From Closterium sp. NIES-65 (Eukaryota; Streptophyta; Zygnematophyceae; Desmidiales; Closteriaceae), in the NCBI GenBank assembly GCA_948144175.1, contig CANXME010001453.1, positions 1,054,001 through 1,118,000 of the forward strand: a DNA stretch of 64,000 nucleotides, in the 5' to 3' direction. Positions 30,214 through 41,153 of this stretch are shown here, in pieces (within the stretch, counting starts at the first letter, position 1; each line of letters begins with the position of its first letter). Both the position numbers and the translations under genes were made by a program. The notes under the pieces were generated by a model. It was given only the letters and a program-made list of their open reading frames with translations, had not been told where the DNA came from and did not search any database.

Positions 30214-30422
30214 TGTGAAAATATTAGGTGTGGGGCCTAGGCTTAGTAGCCTAGGCCCACACTAGGACATAGGTAAGTTCGAGTGGGTTAGGTGAGAGTC
30301 GAGAAATTGCAAGGGAAGTGAAGTGACTAGCAAGAGTTGGGATACAAGTACATTGCCCTAAATTGGGTTGTACTCATTACAGAGTACCCCACTGCAGGCT
30401 AGACAGCAAATATATTCTGACA
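30214..30422 (-). repeat. Solo LTR inside element E (209 bp), TSD GCAAT
   Basis: The ends are TGTCAGAATATA...TTTTCACA on the minus strand, with the duplication GCAAT at 30209-30213 and 30423-30427. It has the shared core TGCAGTGGGGTA-CTC and ACAACCC but no internal region, the usual result of recombination between two LTRs. A near-perfect stem-loop (arms GTGTGGGGCCTAGGCT and AGCCTAGGCCCACAC, loop TAGT) lies at 30228-30262. Confidence 0.9.
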
Positions 30423-31289
30423 GCAATGTGCAGCAGTACCCAAAGAGTGGTCATCTTCGGGGACGTCTGTGCCAAGGGCACACTCACCCCCGACGGACGG
30501 AGGACAGACAGACTCAGACTCATCGACAAGACTAGCAGTGTAGTGAGAGCTCAGTAATGAGAGCAGACGCAACAGTAGACTCGAGAGAAGGGTCAGTGAC
30601 AACAGTAGCAAGAAGACGCGTGACAATAGGACTGGCAGCACGAAGAGAGTCCGACTCAGGGTCGGCAAGTGTAGGAAGAGAGGACTCAGGAGGGGATGGC
30701 AAAGGGGCACGTAGAAGAGCAGTAGACGGACGCACAGACATCCGGTGCGTGCCAGGGACAGGAGGAGGACGCTGGCGCGAACTGCGACCACTGGCGCGAG
30801 CAGCTCTAACAAGCGACGTAGGACGAGACGCAAGCTCACGACGCTGAGTAAGACCTCCAGTAGGACCAGCGTAGGGAGAAGGAGCAGGCAGAGGGAGGCA
30901 GGCTGTAGCTGTGACTGTGACGGGACAGGCTGTGGACACTCTAAGGAAGGAGAAGGACCAGTAGAAAGAGGAAGACCAAGAACCTGCAACAGGAGTGGAA
31001 CAAAGTACGGTCGAGGCCGCGTGACGACGCCTGAAGCAGCAGGGACAGCACCACTACACTTAGCAGGAGCACCCGCTCCAGCAGCATCTTTAGCAGCACC
31101 ACGAGCACCCCCAGGAGGACCGCCAGCGGTAGTCTTAGCGCCAACACCCTCAGCAGCACCAGCTCCAGTCGAACCCGTAGGCCCAGCAGCTCTAGTACTC
31201 CCAGTACGAACACCTCCGGGACCCGCGACCGCAGCACCCTCAGCCGCCGAAGAACCTCCAGCACCAGCAGTACGGCGCCAGCGCCGAGC

Positions 31290-31610
31290 AAACCACTCGC
31301 GTAGCTCCTGTGGAGAGATTGGCTCCCGGCGAGAAGAAGCACCCGGAGAACCTCCAGGCAAAGCACCTCCACTCTCACCACCCCCAGGCGTAGCACCTCC
31401 AGGCTCAGCACCCCCAGGCGTAGCACCTCTAGGTTCAGCACCCCCAAGCATAGCACCCCCAAGCTCAGCACCCCCAGGCTCAGCACCCCCAGGCTCAGTA
31501 CCCCCAGGCTCAGCACCCCTAGACGCAGTACCCCCAGGCTGAGCACCCCCAGACTCCGCACCCCCAGGTCCAGCACCCCCAGGCTCAGCACCCCCAGCAG
31601 CACCAGAGTA
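31290..31610 (-). repeat. GGAEP linker and QLREWF motif of element E
   Basis: 15-bp units give G-G-A-E-P-type repeats, ending in SRREPISPQELREWFARR at about 31285-31335, as in C. Confidence 0.85.
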
Positions 31611-31643
31611 ACGAGTGACCTCGACTGGCTCGACTGCGTCTAC

Positions 31644-32450
31644 CTAGGACACACCTAAAGGGGCAGGATCGTGAGTGGGGAGGGAGTCTACCTGGGGGGG
31701 ACCTGGTACAAGGAAGAGCGGGGGTGGGGGGAGGGACGGAGTGCGGTAGGGGAAGAGGCAGTCGTAGGGGACCGACTCGTCAAACGTGATGTCCTGGGAG
31801 GACATAACACGTCGAGAGGTGGGGTGGTAGAACTGCCACCCAGGCGCGTCAGGGGGGAACCCCAGGAAGACGCAAGGAGCAGCACGAGAGGACAGCTTGT
31901 CCGCAGACAAGTTGCGGACAAACGCCCGAGATCCCCAGACCCAGAACGCCGACGCATCGCCAACCTTCCCCGTCCACAGTAATGCTGGGGAGGTCTCCGG
32001 TCTGGAGACCCTGGGGTGGAGGTTGATCTGATGCGCCGCGTACCTGACCGCAAACGGCCACAGAAAATGGGGGGCAGCCGCATGCATCATAGACGTACGA
32101 GCGACGTCCATGACCATGCCAATGCGTCGCTCAGCAATCCCATTTTGCTGCGGTGAGTCCCGAAGCGTGAAGGTCCGACGGATGCCTCGTGCGCGACAGT
32201 AGGCTCGCAGTAGGCTAAAGGAAAACTCTCCGCCTTTGTCCGAGTGCAGACGCAGAACAGGGAAGTCCGAGCCAAAGCTCCGCCTGAGCTGGAGACGAGC
32301 CGCGCGGATCAAGTCGATCAGCACCTCAGTGACATCACCCTTGCTGCGCAAGGGGAAAACCGTGGTGTAACGCGAGTAGTCGTCAACAACGAGCAGGAAG
32401 TAGTGCTCGTGACCCTCTCCACGGACGCGGGCCGGGCCCCACACGTCCAT
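31644..32450 (-). CDS. Copia integrase segment of element E
   Basis: This integrase inserts the cDNA of the element into host DNA. A 268-residue open stretch carries the catalytic triad in order: D in MDVWGPARVRGEG near residue 2, D in LRLHSDKGGEF near residue 69, and E in SPQQNGIAERRIGM near residue 106. Then come HFLWPFAVRYAAHQINLHPR and the VFLGFPPDAPGWQFYHP block, which in Copia marks the integrase C-terminal region. The pre-integrase zinc site (WHHRLGHPS, CVPCVEG) lies just upstream, and the GGAEP linker just downstream. It is a fossil part, not a host gene; this is the best-preserved integrase in the window. Confidence 0.92.
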   Translation of the reverse strand: MDVWGPARVRGEGHEHYFLLVVDDYSRYTTVFPLRSKGDVTEVLIDLIRAARLQLRRSFGSDFPVLRLHSDKGGEFSFSLLRAYCRARGIRRTFTLRDSPQQNGIAERRIGMVMDVARTSMMHAAAPHFLWPFAVRYAAHQINLHPRVSRPETSPALLWTGKVGDASAFWVWGSRAFVRNLSADKLSSRAAPCVFLGFPPDAPGWQFYHPTSRRVMSSQDITFDESVPYDCLFPYRTPSLPPPPLFLVPGPPQVDSLPTHDPAPLGVS

Positions 32451-32459
32451 GTGAAGCGT

Positions 32460-33311
32460 CTACAGTGGGGCCTCTGTCGGAGGAAACTGGGAGGAGTGAG
32501 GGGCAGCTCGCTGGCGCCCCTCGACACAGGGGACACAGGGAGGTCCAAGGCCCTGAGGAAGGGGAGGGAGGGACCGGGGGAGACCAGACACGAGAAGACG
32601 GGAGGCCATGCCTTTGAGCCGAAGCAGAGAGGGGTGACCAAGACGGTGGTGCCAGAGGAGAGTCTCATGAGACAAGAGACGACACGAACAGGGGGCAGAC
32701 TCATGACCAGACCTAGACGCTGCAGCAAACACCTGAACGGACGAAGCGACTCTACCAGACTCAGTATCGGAAGGAGACGCAGTGGTCAGTGTGTACAGGC
32801 TCGACCCCGGCTGACGGGTAAACGTAGCCAGGTGCCGGCCTGTGCTAGCCTCTGTACAGTGCGTCACCCGCTGACGCGCAGGAGTGAACTGGTGTACTCC
32901 CCCATCCTGTAGGTCAGCACCACTCACCAGGTTCGTAGAGAACGAGGGGAGGTAGAGACCAGACAGGGTGCCAGAGGGAGCCGCCAGACACGGGAGGACT
33001 GTGGAGAAGCGAGACAGTACAGGACCCCCAGAGGGGTCAGCTAGAGACACCGCAACCGGTCGACTAAGCGGCGTGAGTGTGGTGCGGTCCCGAAAGAAGG
33101 AGCGAAACGCCCCAGAGTCAAGAGTGAAGGTGAGGGAGGCCAAAGCCGACGTAGTATCTGAGAGCGCAGACTCTCCAGTACCTGAGGATGCAGACACACT
33201 AGCACCTAGAGCAGCAGCGTCGCAAGCACCTAGGGCAGCAGCCTCAATGCCCGGATCGGGCGGGAAATAGCGGTAGCAGTCACCCTCATCACTATGAGAC
33301 ACAGCATACAT
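32460..33311 (-). other. Protease and pre-integrase region of element E
   Basis: YRYFPPDPGIEAAALGACD, the protease block FTLDSGAFRSFFRDRTTLTPL, SLADPSGGPVLSRFSTVLPC, FSTNLVSGADLQD, and the zinc site WHHRLGHPS ... CVPCVEG align throughout with element C. Confidence 0.9.
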
Positions 33312-34059
33312 GGCAGAGAGAATAGCATCAAAGTCAAGATCAAAGATGGCAACACCCGCCCTAGACAGCTCGCCCCAGCGAGGAATCTCTGAGGCCTCCG
33401 GGAACTGGTGACGCCACGCGTCCGTCAGGCGGCCAAATCAGCGCTGGGTGGGGTGCGGACCCCCACACTGCTCACCCGCACAGTCGGCGGTGCGCAGGAC
33501 GTAGGTGCACGGACCAAAACCCCCACCCTGCTGGCGTGCAGTGTACCACTCACGGAGCTGCTGAGGGGACAGGGTCTCACGACCGCAGTGCTGCTCCATG
33601 CGCGCGCCACTACAGGAGCCACTCCTCTGCGAAGGCCCACGACCAGCTCCACCGCCACCCCCACCGCCTCTGCCGCCTCCGCTACTGCCGCCGCCTCCAC
33701 CGCCGCCTCCACCACCACCTCCTCCACCGCCTCCTCCGCCACCTCCGCTCCCACCGCCACCGCCGCCGCCGCCTCCGCCTCCACTGCCGCCCTTGACCCC
33801 CCCACCCGCACCTCCACTCCCACCGCCACCCCCACTACCCCCACCGCCTCCACCTCCACCTCCACCGCCCGCTCCTCTAGCTCCCTTGCCCCCCTTGCCC
33901 TTGTCAGGGCGGCGTCTCCCGCTAGGGGCAGACGCCGCACCGACCGACTCAAGACCAAGGAGGTCGGCCGTAGCAGTAGAGGCAACAGAGGGCAGCAGGG
34001 GGGAGGGGGAACACCCCTCAAAGATGGGGGTGTGTGGGTCACCTCGAGAGGCTCCTACA

Positions 34060-34680
34060 GCGACTATACTCTTCTCCGCTGCTAAGAGGGCCTTCTTGAG
34101 GAGATTGACAGTGAGTGTGGTGGGACAGACTGAGAGAAAGTGGTTCCTGACTACTCAAAGGGAGTCAGGAAGGCGAGTGACTAGGAAGTACAGAGTGATG
34201 TACATGGGGGGGGGGGGGGTTCTTGGCGCAGAAGTCAGCAGGGAGTGCAGCGCGGTAGCGAGTGTCAATAGTGCGGAGGTGCGTAATGAGGTCAGCCACA
34301 GTGGGAAAGGCATCAAGGTCAGGGAAGAGGTACGGTAGCATGAGACGGCTCAGTGCAGCAGTGGCAGGGGAGGAGTAGCGCGCGACTACAGCGTCGTACA
34401 AGGTCTGAGCACTCTTGTACTGACTAAAGTGCGCACGCTCGGAGGTAGGGAGGTGGCGACGCACAGCAAGACGTGCAGTAGTGTCGCGCGTGGCCCATTG
34501 GGAGCGAACAGTGGCGTCAGCATCAGCAGCAGGGGCAGGGGAGGCGCCAGAGGTAAGGTCAAAGAGAGAGAGGCCGTCTGCCCTATCGCACTGTAAGAAC
34601 AGCTGCAGGTCGTCTACCCAGACCTCAAAGTCAATGGCCCGACCCTCAGCGTCAAAAGTGAGGACACTAGGGGTAGCCAT
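34060..34680 (-). other. Gag region of element E
   Basis: MATPSVLTFDAEGRAIDFEVWVDDLQLFL from the ATG at 34680, then LYDAVVARYSSPATAALSRLMLPYLFPDL and TRYRAALPADF, matching the gag of C block by block. Confidence 0.88.
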
Positions 34681-34759
34681 GACGACAGTAGCCTAGCAGT
34701 ACTACCTGTAGGACAGGGGCAGTGCAGTGACAGAAGCGCTGCTCTTTCCAGACAGGGCG

Positions 34760-35780
34760 GGTCGAGCAGCTCAGCAGCACAGCAACGCGGCTGCTCGGAC
34801 GGCTCCGCAGCAACTGCGGTTCGGGCGGCTCGGCCGGCTCGGCTCCCCAGCGGCTCAGGCGACTCGGGCGGCTTGGGCGGGTCAGGCGGCTCGGCTCCTC
34901 AGCGGCTCAGAGGGCTCGGGCAACTCAGGCGGCTCAGGCGGCTCGGGCGGGTCAGGCGGCTCGGCTCCTCAGCAGCTCAGGCGGCTCGGGCGGCTCGGGC
35001 AGGTCGGGCAGGTCGGGCGGCTCGGGCGGCTCGGGCGGGTCGGGCAGCTCGGGTGGCGCGGGCGGTGTAGGGCCGTAGGGCCGCTGGTAGGGCTCAAGGC
35101 CGCAGCAAGAGGGGTGGCGGGGCCGCAGAGACGGGCGGCGGGGCCGCAGTGAGAGGCGGCGGGGCCGCAGCTAGAGAGGCGGCGGGGCTGCGGAGACGGG
35201 CGGCGGGGCCGCAGAGACGGGCGGCGGGGCCGAAGTGAGAGGCGGCAGGGCCGCGAAGACGGGCGGCGGGGCCGCTGAGACGGGCGGCGAGGCCGCAGTG
35301 AGAGGCAGCGGGGCCGCAGCGAGAGAGGCGGCGGGGCCGCGAAGACGGGCAGCGTGGCCGCTGAGACGGGCGGCGGGGCCGCAGGGAGAGGCGGCGGGGC
35401 CGCAGCTAGAGAGGCGGCGGGGCCGCGGAGACGGGCGGCGGGGCCGCAGAGACGGGCAGCGGGGCCGAAGTGAGAGGCGGCGGGGCCGCAGTGAGAGAGG
35501 CGGCGGGGCCGCGAAGACGGGCGGTGGGGCCGCTGAGACGGGCGGCGGGGCCGCAGTGAGAGGCGGCTGGGCCGCAGCGAGAGAGGGGGCGGGGCCGCGA
35601 AGACGGGCGGCGGGGCCGCTGAGATGGGTGGCGGGGCCGCAACAAGAGAGGCGGCGGGGCCACAGAGACAGGCGGCGGGGCCGCAGTGAAGGGCCGCTAG
35701 GGCGGCTCGGCGAAGTGAGGGCCCGGAGCGCGACTCGGGCTGAGCGCGCTTTGGGCAGGAAAAAAAAAAAAAAAAAAAAC
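34760..35780 (-). repeat. GC-rich minisatellite leader of element E
   Basis: CGGGCGGCTCGGGCGG units (about 34760-35065), then about 15 copies of a GGCGGGGCCGCAGAGACGGG-type unit (about 35100-35690), then a run of about 20 A (plus strand) at 35760-35779. Long open readings on both strands are compositional. Confidence 0.85.
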
Positions 35781-35833
35781 TCGATGTGGTGGGCCCTTAG
35801 CACAGTTCCCAAGGGGGAACCTGTTCGATACCA

Positions 35834-35967
35834 TGAGGAAATTAGAACAAGAATGAATGTGAACTATGAATGAAGCGAGTACAAATATGAAACCCTAGTT
35901 GGGTTGAACCCCCTATGGGATACCCCACTATAGCCTACACAATAGCATAAGCTATAATGTTCTGACA
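35834..35967 (-). repeat. 5' LTR of element E (134 bp)
   Basis: It is followed (minus strand) by primer site TGGTATCGAACAGG and stem-loop GTTCCC-CCTT-GGGAAC (35805-35820). Confidence 0.95.
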
Positions 35968-36146
35968 AATCACAATCGTCTCATGGCATAATTGACAACG
36001 GTACAAATGCAACCTGTCGAAAAGGGAATGGCATATATCAGTTGATGCCGTGGTCTGCGCGATCGACTCCTTCGATGCGGTGGGTCAACATCCGAAGAAG
36101 TGTTTGTCACTGTTGTCGCCACTCGTCTCCGTCCTCAGTGGCGCTC

Positions 36147-36283
36147 TGTCAGAATATTATCTTATTGTTCTAGCCTGTAGTGGGGTGCTCTATAGCGAGT
36201 ACAACCCTTCTAGGGTTTGCTATTTGTATCCTCATTCTTGCTAGTTCAATCCTCTTTCCTCTTTCTTCCTTCAAACTTTGACA
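36147..36283 (+). repeat. 5' LTR of element B2 (137 bp)
   Basis: TGTCAGAATATTATC...CTTTGACA; differs from the 3' copy at one base. Confidence 0.95.
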
Positions 36284-37561
36284 TGCTATCAGAGCAGGTC
36301 GATCCCCTTGGATCGATCCTGTGGGTGTGTCCCCACCTTGCTTCCGCTGCTACTTTTTCATCCCGCCGTGCGCCCCGAGGCGCGCGGCGGTTTTCTGCCC
36401 GCCGTGCGCCCCGAGGCGCGCGGCGGTTCATTGCCCGCTGTGCGCCCCGGGGCGCGCGGCGGGCTTCTCCTCTACGTCGCGGCCCCGCCCCGGCCCGTCG
36501 CCGCCCGTGCGCCTGCCCGGCTCGGCCCCGCCCTTCGTCGCGGCCCCGCCCCGGCCCGTCGCCGCCCGTGCGCCTGCCCGGCTTGGCCCCGCCCTACCTG
36601 TCGCGGTCCCGCCCCTCCGTCGCGGCCCCGCCCCGACCGTCGCGGCCCCGCCCCTGCGTCGCGGCCCCGCCCCTCGAAGCGGCCCCGCCCTACGTCGCGG
36701 CCCCGCCCCGGACCCTATGCGGCCCCGCCCTACCTTCGCGGCCCCGACCTGTCGCGGCCCCACCCTACGTCGCGGTCCCACCCCGACCGTCGCGGCCCCG
36801 CCCCGCTCGTCGCGGCCCCGCCCCTTGTCGCGGCCCCGCCCTCCCCTCAGGTCCGTGGTGGGCCCCCCCCCCCCCCCCTTCTCCCCTTCCCCCATTTCTC
36901 GTCGTCCGTCGTGGCGACCTGAGGGGGCCGGACGAGCTGTGGGGTGGCGGGTATGGGGGTGGCCGGTGTGCCTTCCTCCCTTTCTCCTCCTCCTCCTTCG
37001 TCTCCCACTGCTGCAGCTGCCGCTGAGGGGGGTGGTTGTGTGGGAGACTGGGGTTTAGGGTTTTAGGGGGGTGCGTGGGAGTAGAGCTAGTGGTGTAGCA
37101 GTGGGTGTGTATCAGGGGGGTGGGACTGTGTGCGGGAGGATGAGCGGAGGTTGCCAGTTTGTCGTCAGCAGCACCTGTAGTCCGGGGCGCTGTCCCGGTA
37201 GCCCAGTCGTAGCCAGCTGTGCCAGCCGCCCGTGGGTCCGTTGCCCGTCCGCCGCTATTTGAGCCGCGGGGCCTGTTACCCCTGTAGTCCGGGCGCTGTC
37301 CGGTAGCCGCTGTGCCAGTCTGCCTCCTGTTGCCCGTGTGTCTGCAGCTTCAGCCGTCGCCTCCTGTCTCCTCTCCCCTCACTCTCCCTCCTCCTCCTCA
37401 CTTGCCCGTTGTGACTACCACTAGCTTTGCTTATAATTGTAAACTCTAAACTATTTCTTCTTGAACTTGTGCTCAGAATGTGTGGTGACATTGTGATCCA
37501 CCCTGAGCTTGTTTTGCTTTGCCTGCTCTGCTGATTACACCCCACTTTGGCTATGGGGGTG

Positions 37562-37698
37562 TGTCAGAATATTATCTTATTGTTCTAGCCTGTAGTGGGG
37601 TGCTCTATAGCGAGTACAACCCTTCTAGGGTTTGCTACTTGTATCCTCATTCTTGCTAGTTCAATCCTCTTTCCTCTTTCTTCCTTCAAACTTTGACA
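37562..37698 (+). repeat. 3' LTR of element B2 (137 bp)
   Basis: It directly follows CTATGGGGGTG and is followed by target duplication CGCTC. Confidence 0.95.
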
Positions 37699-38417
37699 CG
37701 CTCCACCTAAGCCATTCTCCGAGCTTATGGAAGAATCTCCAAAGCAGCCCTCTACGCCGAAATCCACGACGAGCAACAAGACATGGACCTGCACGAAGAA
37801 CGTCACAAGAAGAAGGCATCAGTACCGGAGTTGGCATTTCCCACTCAGCGGCGCAACAACAACCAACAACACGAACACCAAGCATGAAGATACGTACCAC
37901 CGTTCTCTCACCTCTACAAAACGTCAGGGCACTCTCGCATTCACTGCCCCAATCAACAGCAATCAACACTACCACCACGCCAACTTCGACCTTCAAGCAG
38001 TCAAGTGGCCTCCACACAACATCATCCCCCCAACTAGGCGTCGTCTTTAACGACATCACAACCTGCAAGAGGAACAAGAAATATCATAAGCTGCATGACA
38101 AGGACAACAGACTCCTGCATCAACAGTTCACCACCGACATACTCACCCGAAGAACAGCTCAACAAGAGCATGCCTCGTCGCGAATCACTGGAGCCAAATC
38201 CGACGTACGCGGCCATCACCCAAAGCGAACCGTCCGGGAAAGACACTTGGTTCTTGGACAGCTGATGCGGACAACACATGTGTTCTTTAGGTTGCTTCGT
38301 AGATCGGGAACAACGCCTTAACTACGAAGTTGTCATCACTGTCGCCAACAATTAGAACCTGCGCACACGACGACAAGAGGTAGTTGAGCATCAATCCCGT
38401 GAAACTATATCCTGGAG

Positions 38418-39467
38418 ATGTCAAAAGTTTTGATTGCAAAAGAACTTGGTTACAACTTACTCAGCGTCAGTCAACTCATGGCAAAGGGAATCCACCTCGA
38501 AGCCGATAGCACCACTCAGAAGTTTAAGCTTTACAACGGCAAGGGCGGACTCTACATCGGGAAGGCAGTCTTGAAGAACAATGTCTTTGTCCTCGACTTC
38601 GTTCCAGATCAAGGCACCGCTGACAGCGACGCGATTGTCAACTTCACCACGTGGTCGCACCCACCAGACCTCAACCCTTACTTCACTTCTGGAGGTTTCT
38701 GGTACTCGCACAACATACCTGAAGCGGAACGAACAAGGGCATTTGTAGTGATTCAAGAGACGGAAACATCAACATCGGCAGCAGCAAAGACGGCAGCAGC
38801 AGAGACAGCAACAGCACAAGCAACGACAACAACAGTAGCAGCAACGTCAGCAGCGGTGACATTGACAGCAGCAGCGGCGACATCGACAGCAGCAGCAACA
38901 ACATCGACAGAAGCAAAGACAACGACACCAGCGCCAATGCCCACGCAGCAGCAGACTTCCTCCCCACGGGACATTCACCAAAGCGCAAACATCACTGCCG
39001 GCCTTTACTCCAACTCCGATCTATACAGACGTTCACCCGGACATCTCACTGACAAATCATTGTGGCTTCAGAGGTTAGGGCATCCTAGCAACACAATACT
39101 GAACAACATGATAAGAGTAGGAGTGCTCAATAAAGACTCACTACTCCTACCCGACGGCAGAGAACCTCAACGAGCCTGCGGAACATGCTTTACCTGCCCC
39201 CAAGCCGACTTACCCCATCAGCCGTTCGTCTCTCACCACAACCCAAGCGCTCCAACATACGCACCACTGGAGAAAGTTTACAATGACATACTTTACACTC
39301 GCGTAAGTGGACAAGGAGCATACAACTACGTCATCACGTTTATCAACACCGCCACCAGATATGTCTGGCACCTCAACCTTCCGAGTCGCAACATGGCCTT
39401 CGAAGCCTTCGTCGCATGGCTTCCAGTAGGAGAAAGGGAATCAAGAGTGAAGCTGAAAAGCTTCTAG
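38418..39467 (+). other. Protease end, pre-integrase and integrase start of element D
   Basis: KVLIAKELGYNLLSVSQLM is the usual segment after the Copia protease. A low-complexity A/T-rich peptide (about 38760-38960, from ACAGCA-type repeats) follows, then SLWLQRLGHPSNTILNNM with CGTCFTCPQ (pre-integrase zinc site) and VYNDILYTRVSGQGAYNYVITFINTATRYVWHL (integrase start). It is a decayed fossil part of a different lineage from the short-LTR group. Confidence 0.85.
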
Positions 39468-40457
39468 TTATATCGGTCGCAATGATTCAAGCAGTACCTG
39501 GCAAAGAGAGGCATGAAGCGGCTCATCTCTCTTCCCTACGCTCATCAGCAACAAGGCGTGGTAGAAAGAATGAACAGGTACGCTCATCAGCATTAAGGCG
39601 TGGCAGAAAGAATGAACACGAACCTCCAGAACACCATGCGCAAGCTGCTACGTGGCATGTGGCTACCCGACCATCATTCGCCTGAGGCGATGGACCACGC
39701 TGTGCTGTTGCACAACTTGCTCCCGTCATCCTCGCTTCCAAACAACGCATCACCGCATCTGTTGTGGACAGGAAAATTGGGCAACACAGAAATGTTACGA
39801 GTTTTTGGCTGCATGGTACATTACCAATCACACACTGCACAAGCCGGAAGATTCTCACAAATCGCACTGTGGGGGCTACACTTGGGCATCGAAAAATATT
39901 ACAACGCGTGGAAAATCTTCGACGTCCACTCGAAGGAAATAGTAGCAGCACGTGACGTGATTTTTACGGACGACTCACTCTCCAAACGTACTTGGAAAAC
40001 CTGGACGCAGAACGGGACCTCACGGGCGGCTTCGGTGGCAACCGAGCCTTCGCCACACCAGCAGATAAGGCTGACTGGGATGAGCAAAACGTGGATGGAG
40101 CATCCGAGGAAGCCTGACCTCTCCCTTACTATTTGGTACCTGTTCCGATGGACGACGACAACCCTCGCGAAAGCATCAACGCCGAAGTCTACTACCGCTT
40201 CGCCGACAACGGCTACATTACACCTCAGCCGGTCAACACAAACGATTCAGAACGCATAGGCCCCAACTTCTTACCTCATCCAAAAGCACGAGATTAAGCA
40301 CTCTATCCCGAGGATCCAAATCTCCCTCGCTACACACGGAGAGGGCTGAAGATACTCGGACTCGTCATCGCCATCCACGGAGCATCGCCGCCAAAGGGGC
40401 CTGCCAGAGTTCAGCAGACTCTGGGCGGGGGAGCATAGGGAAAAATGGCGTGAAGCC

Positions 40458-41020
40458 ATGGACAATAATTTTAAGGCGCTCAAAGACAGAAACATTTGGA
40501 AGATAGTGCCTATCAGAGTGGCACGCAACAAAACCGTGCTCACGGGAAAATGGGTCTTCCACGTGAAGGCGAAAGCCGACGGAACAATTGACAAATTCAA
40601 AGCACGATGGGTCGTACGTGGCTTCAACCAAGAACACGAATGGGACTTCACCAAAACCTTTGCACCGGTCAGTCAACATACCTCTCCGCGAATCCTTCTC
40701 GCAATAGCCGCCATGAAGCTCTGCCAAATCGACATGGATAACGCATTCCTCTACGCTCCCGTCGATGCCGAGATCTTCGTCAAGCCACCACACAGATCCG
40801 ACACAGACCCAAATCAAGTCTGTCAGCTACTGAAGTCCTTGTACGGCATCAAACAAGCACCAAGACTGTGGCAACAGTACCTGCACGCCCGACTAATCCG
40901 CATCGGCTTCCGCCAACTGCCACATGACCAGGGAATGTACCGACTTACAAAAGCCGCCGACTACATTCTGCCGATCGTCTATGTAGACGAACTACTTTAC
41001 ATAGGCTCCATCGATGGCAT
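40458..41020 (+). other. Reverse transcriptase part of element D
   Basis: IWKIVPIRVARNKTVLTGKW, FKARWVVRGFNQEHEWDFTKTFAPV, CQIDMDNAFLYAPVDAEIFVKPP, LYGIKQAPRLWQQYLHARL and the catalytic-region IVYVDELLYIGS are clear Copia RT blocks. Element F lies immediately downstream. Confidence 0.88.
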
Positions 41021-41153
41021 TGTCAGAAGTCTAGGCAGGAATGAATGAAGTAGGAAAGTGTTGGGTACAAGTATGAAACCCTAAAAGGGGCTTTACCCCA
41101 TATTGGCTACCCCACTATAGCCTAACCATATATATCTTATATATAATTTGACA
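41021..41153 (-). repeat. 3' LTR of element F (133 bp)
   Basis: TGTCAGAAGTC...TTTGACA in plus-strand sense, with the core TTGGCTACCCCACTATAGCC. It is closest to the LTR at 3774-3905 by its start. The polypurine tract follows at 41154. Confidence 0.85.

Larger units (their letters stand above)
28587..35967 (-). mobile_element. Short-LTR Copia element E, TSD AATCA
   Basis: The LTRs are 35834-35967 (5') and 28587-28720 (3'), 134 bp each, about 3 differences (2.2%). The target duplication is AATCA (28582-28586, 35968-35972), within D's gag. Minus-strand order: primer site TGGTATCGAACAGG; poly-A run and GC minisatellite leader (about 34760-35760); gag MATPSVLTFDAEGR (start 34680); glycine tract; QLREWY motif (about 33530-33570); knuckle (about 33440-33510); protease (about 32880-33130); pre-integrase; integrase (31644-32450); GGAEP linker with QLREWF motif (about 31290-31600); RT; RNase H (28978-29601). 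A solo LTR sits at 30214-30422. The copy is broken, with several breaks, and close in sequence to element C. Confidence 0.95.
36147..37698 (+). mobile_element. Non-autonomous LTR element B2, looks whole; TSD CGCTC
   Basis: The LTRs are 36147-36283 and 37562-37698 (137 bp each) with one difference (0.7%), the youngest pair in the window. The target duplication is CGCTC (36142-36146, 37699-37703), inside D's gag. The interior is 1278 bp: primer site TGCTATCAGAGCAGG, a stem-loop (36297-36319), GCGCCCCGAGGCGCGCGGCGG repeats (about 36365-36460), GC-rich GTCGCGGCCCCGCCCC repeats (about 36475-36850), the TAGTCCGGGGCGCTGTCCCGG block (about 37180-37310), the shared 3' motif (near 37480) and polypurine tract CTATGGGGGTG. 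No gag, protease, integrase, RT or RNase H resemblance is seen in any frame. It is the same family as element B. Confidence 0.93.

Noticed and set aside
36217-37058. Long arginine/proline-rich readings in B2
   Set aside because: Open in several frames because of GC-rich repeats, with no family resemblance; B2 is treated as non-coding.
38683-38988. Leucine-rich membrane-like protein on the minus strand
   Set aside because: It is a shadow of the ACAGCA-type low-complexity stretch in element D.
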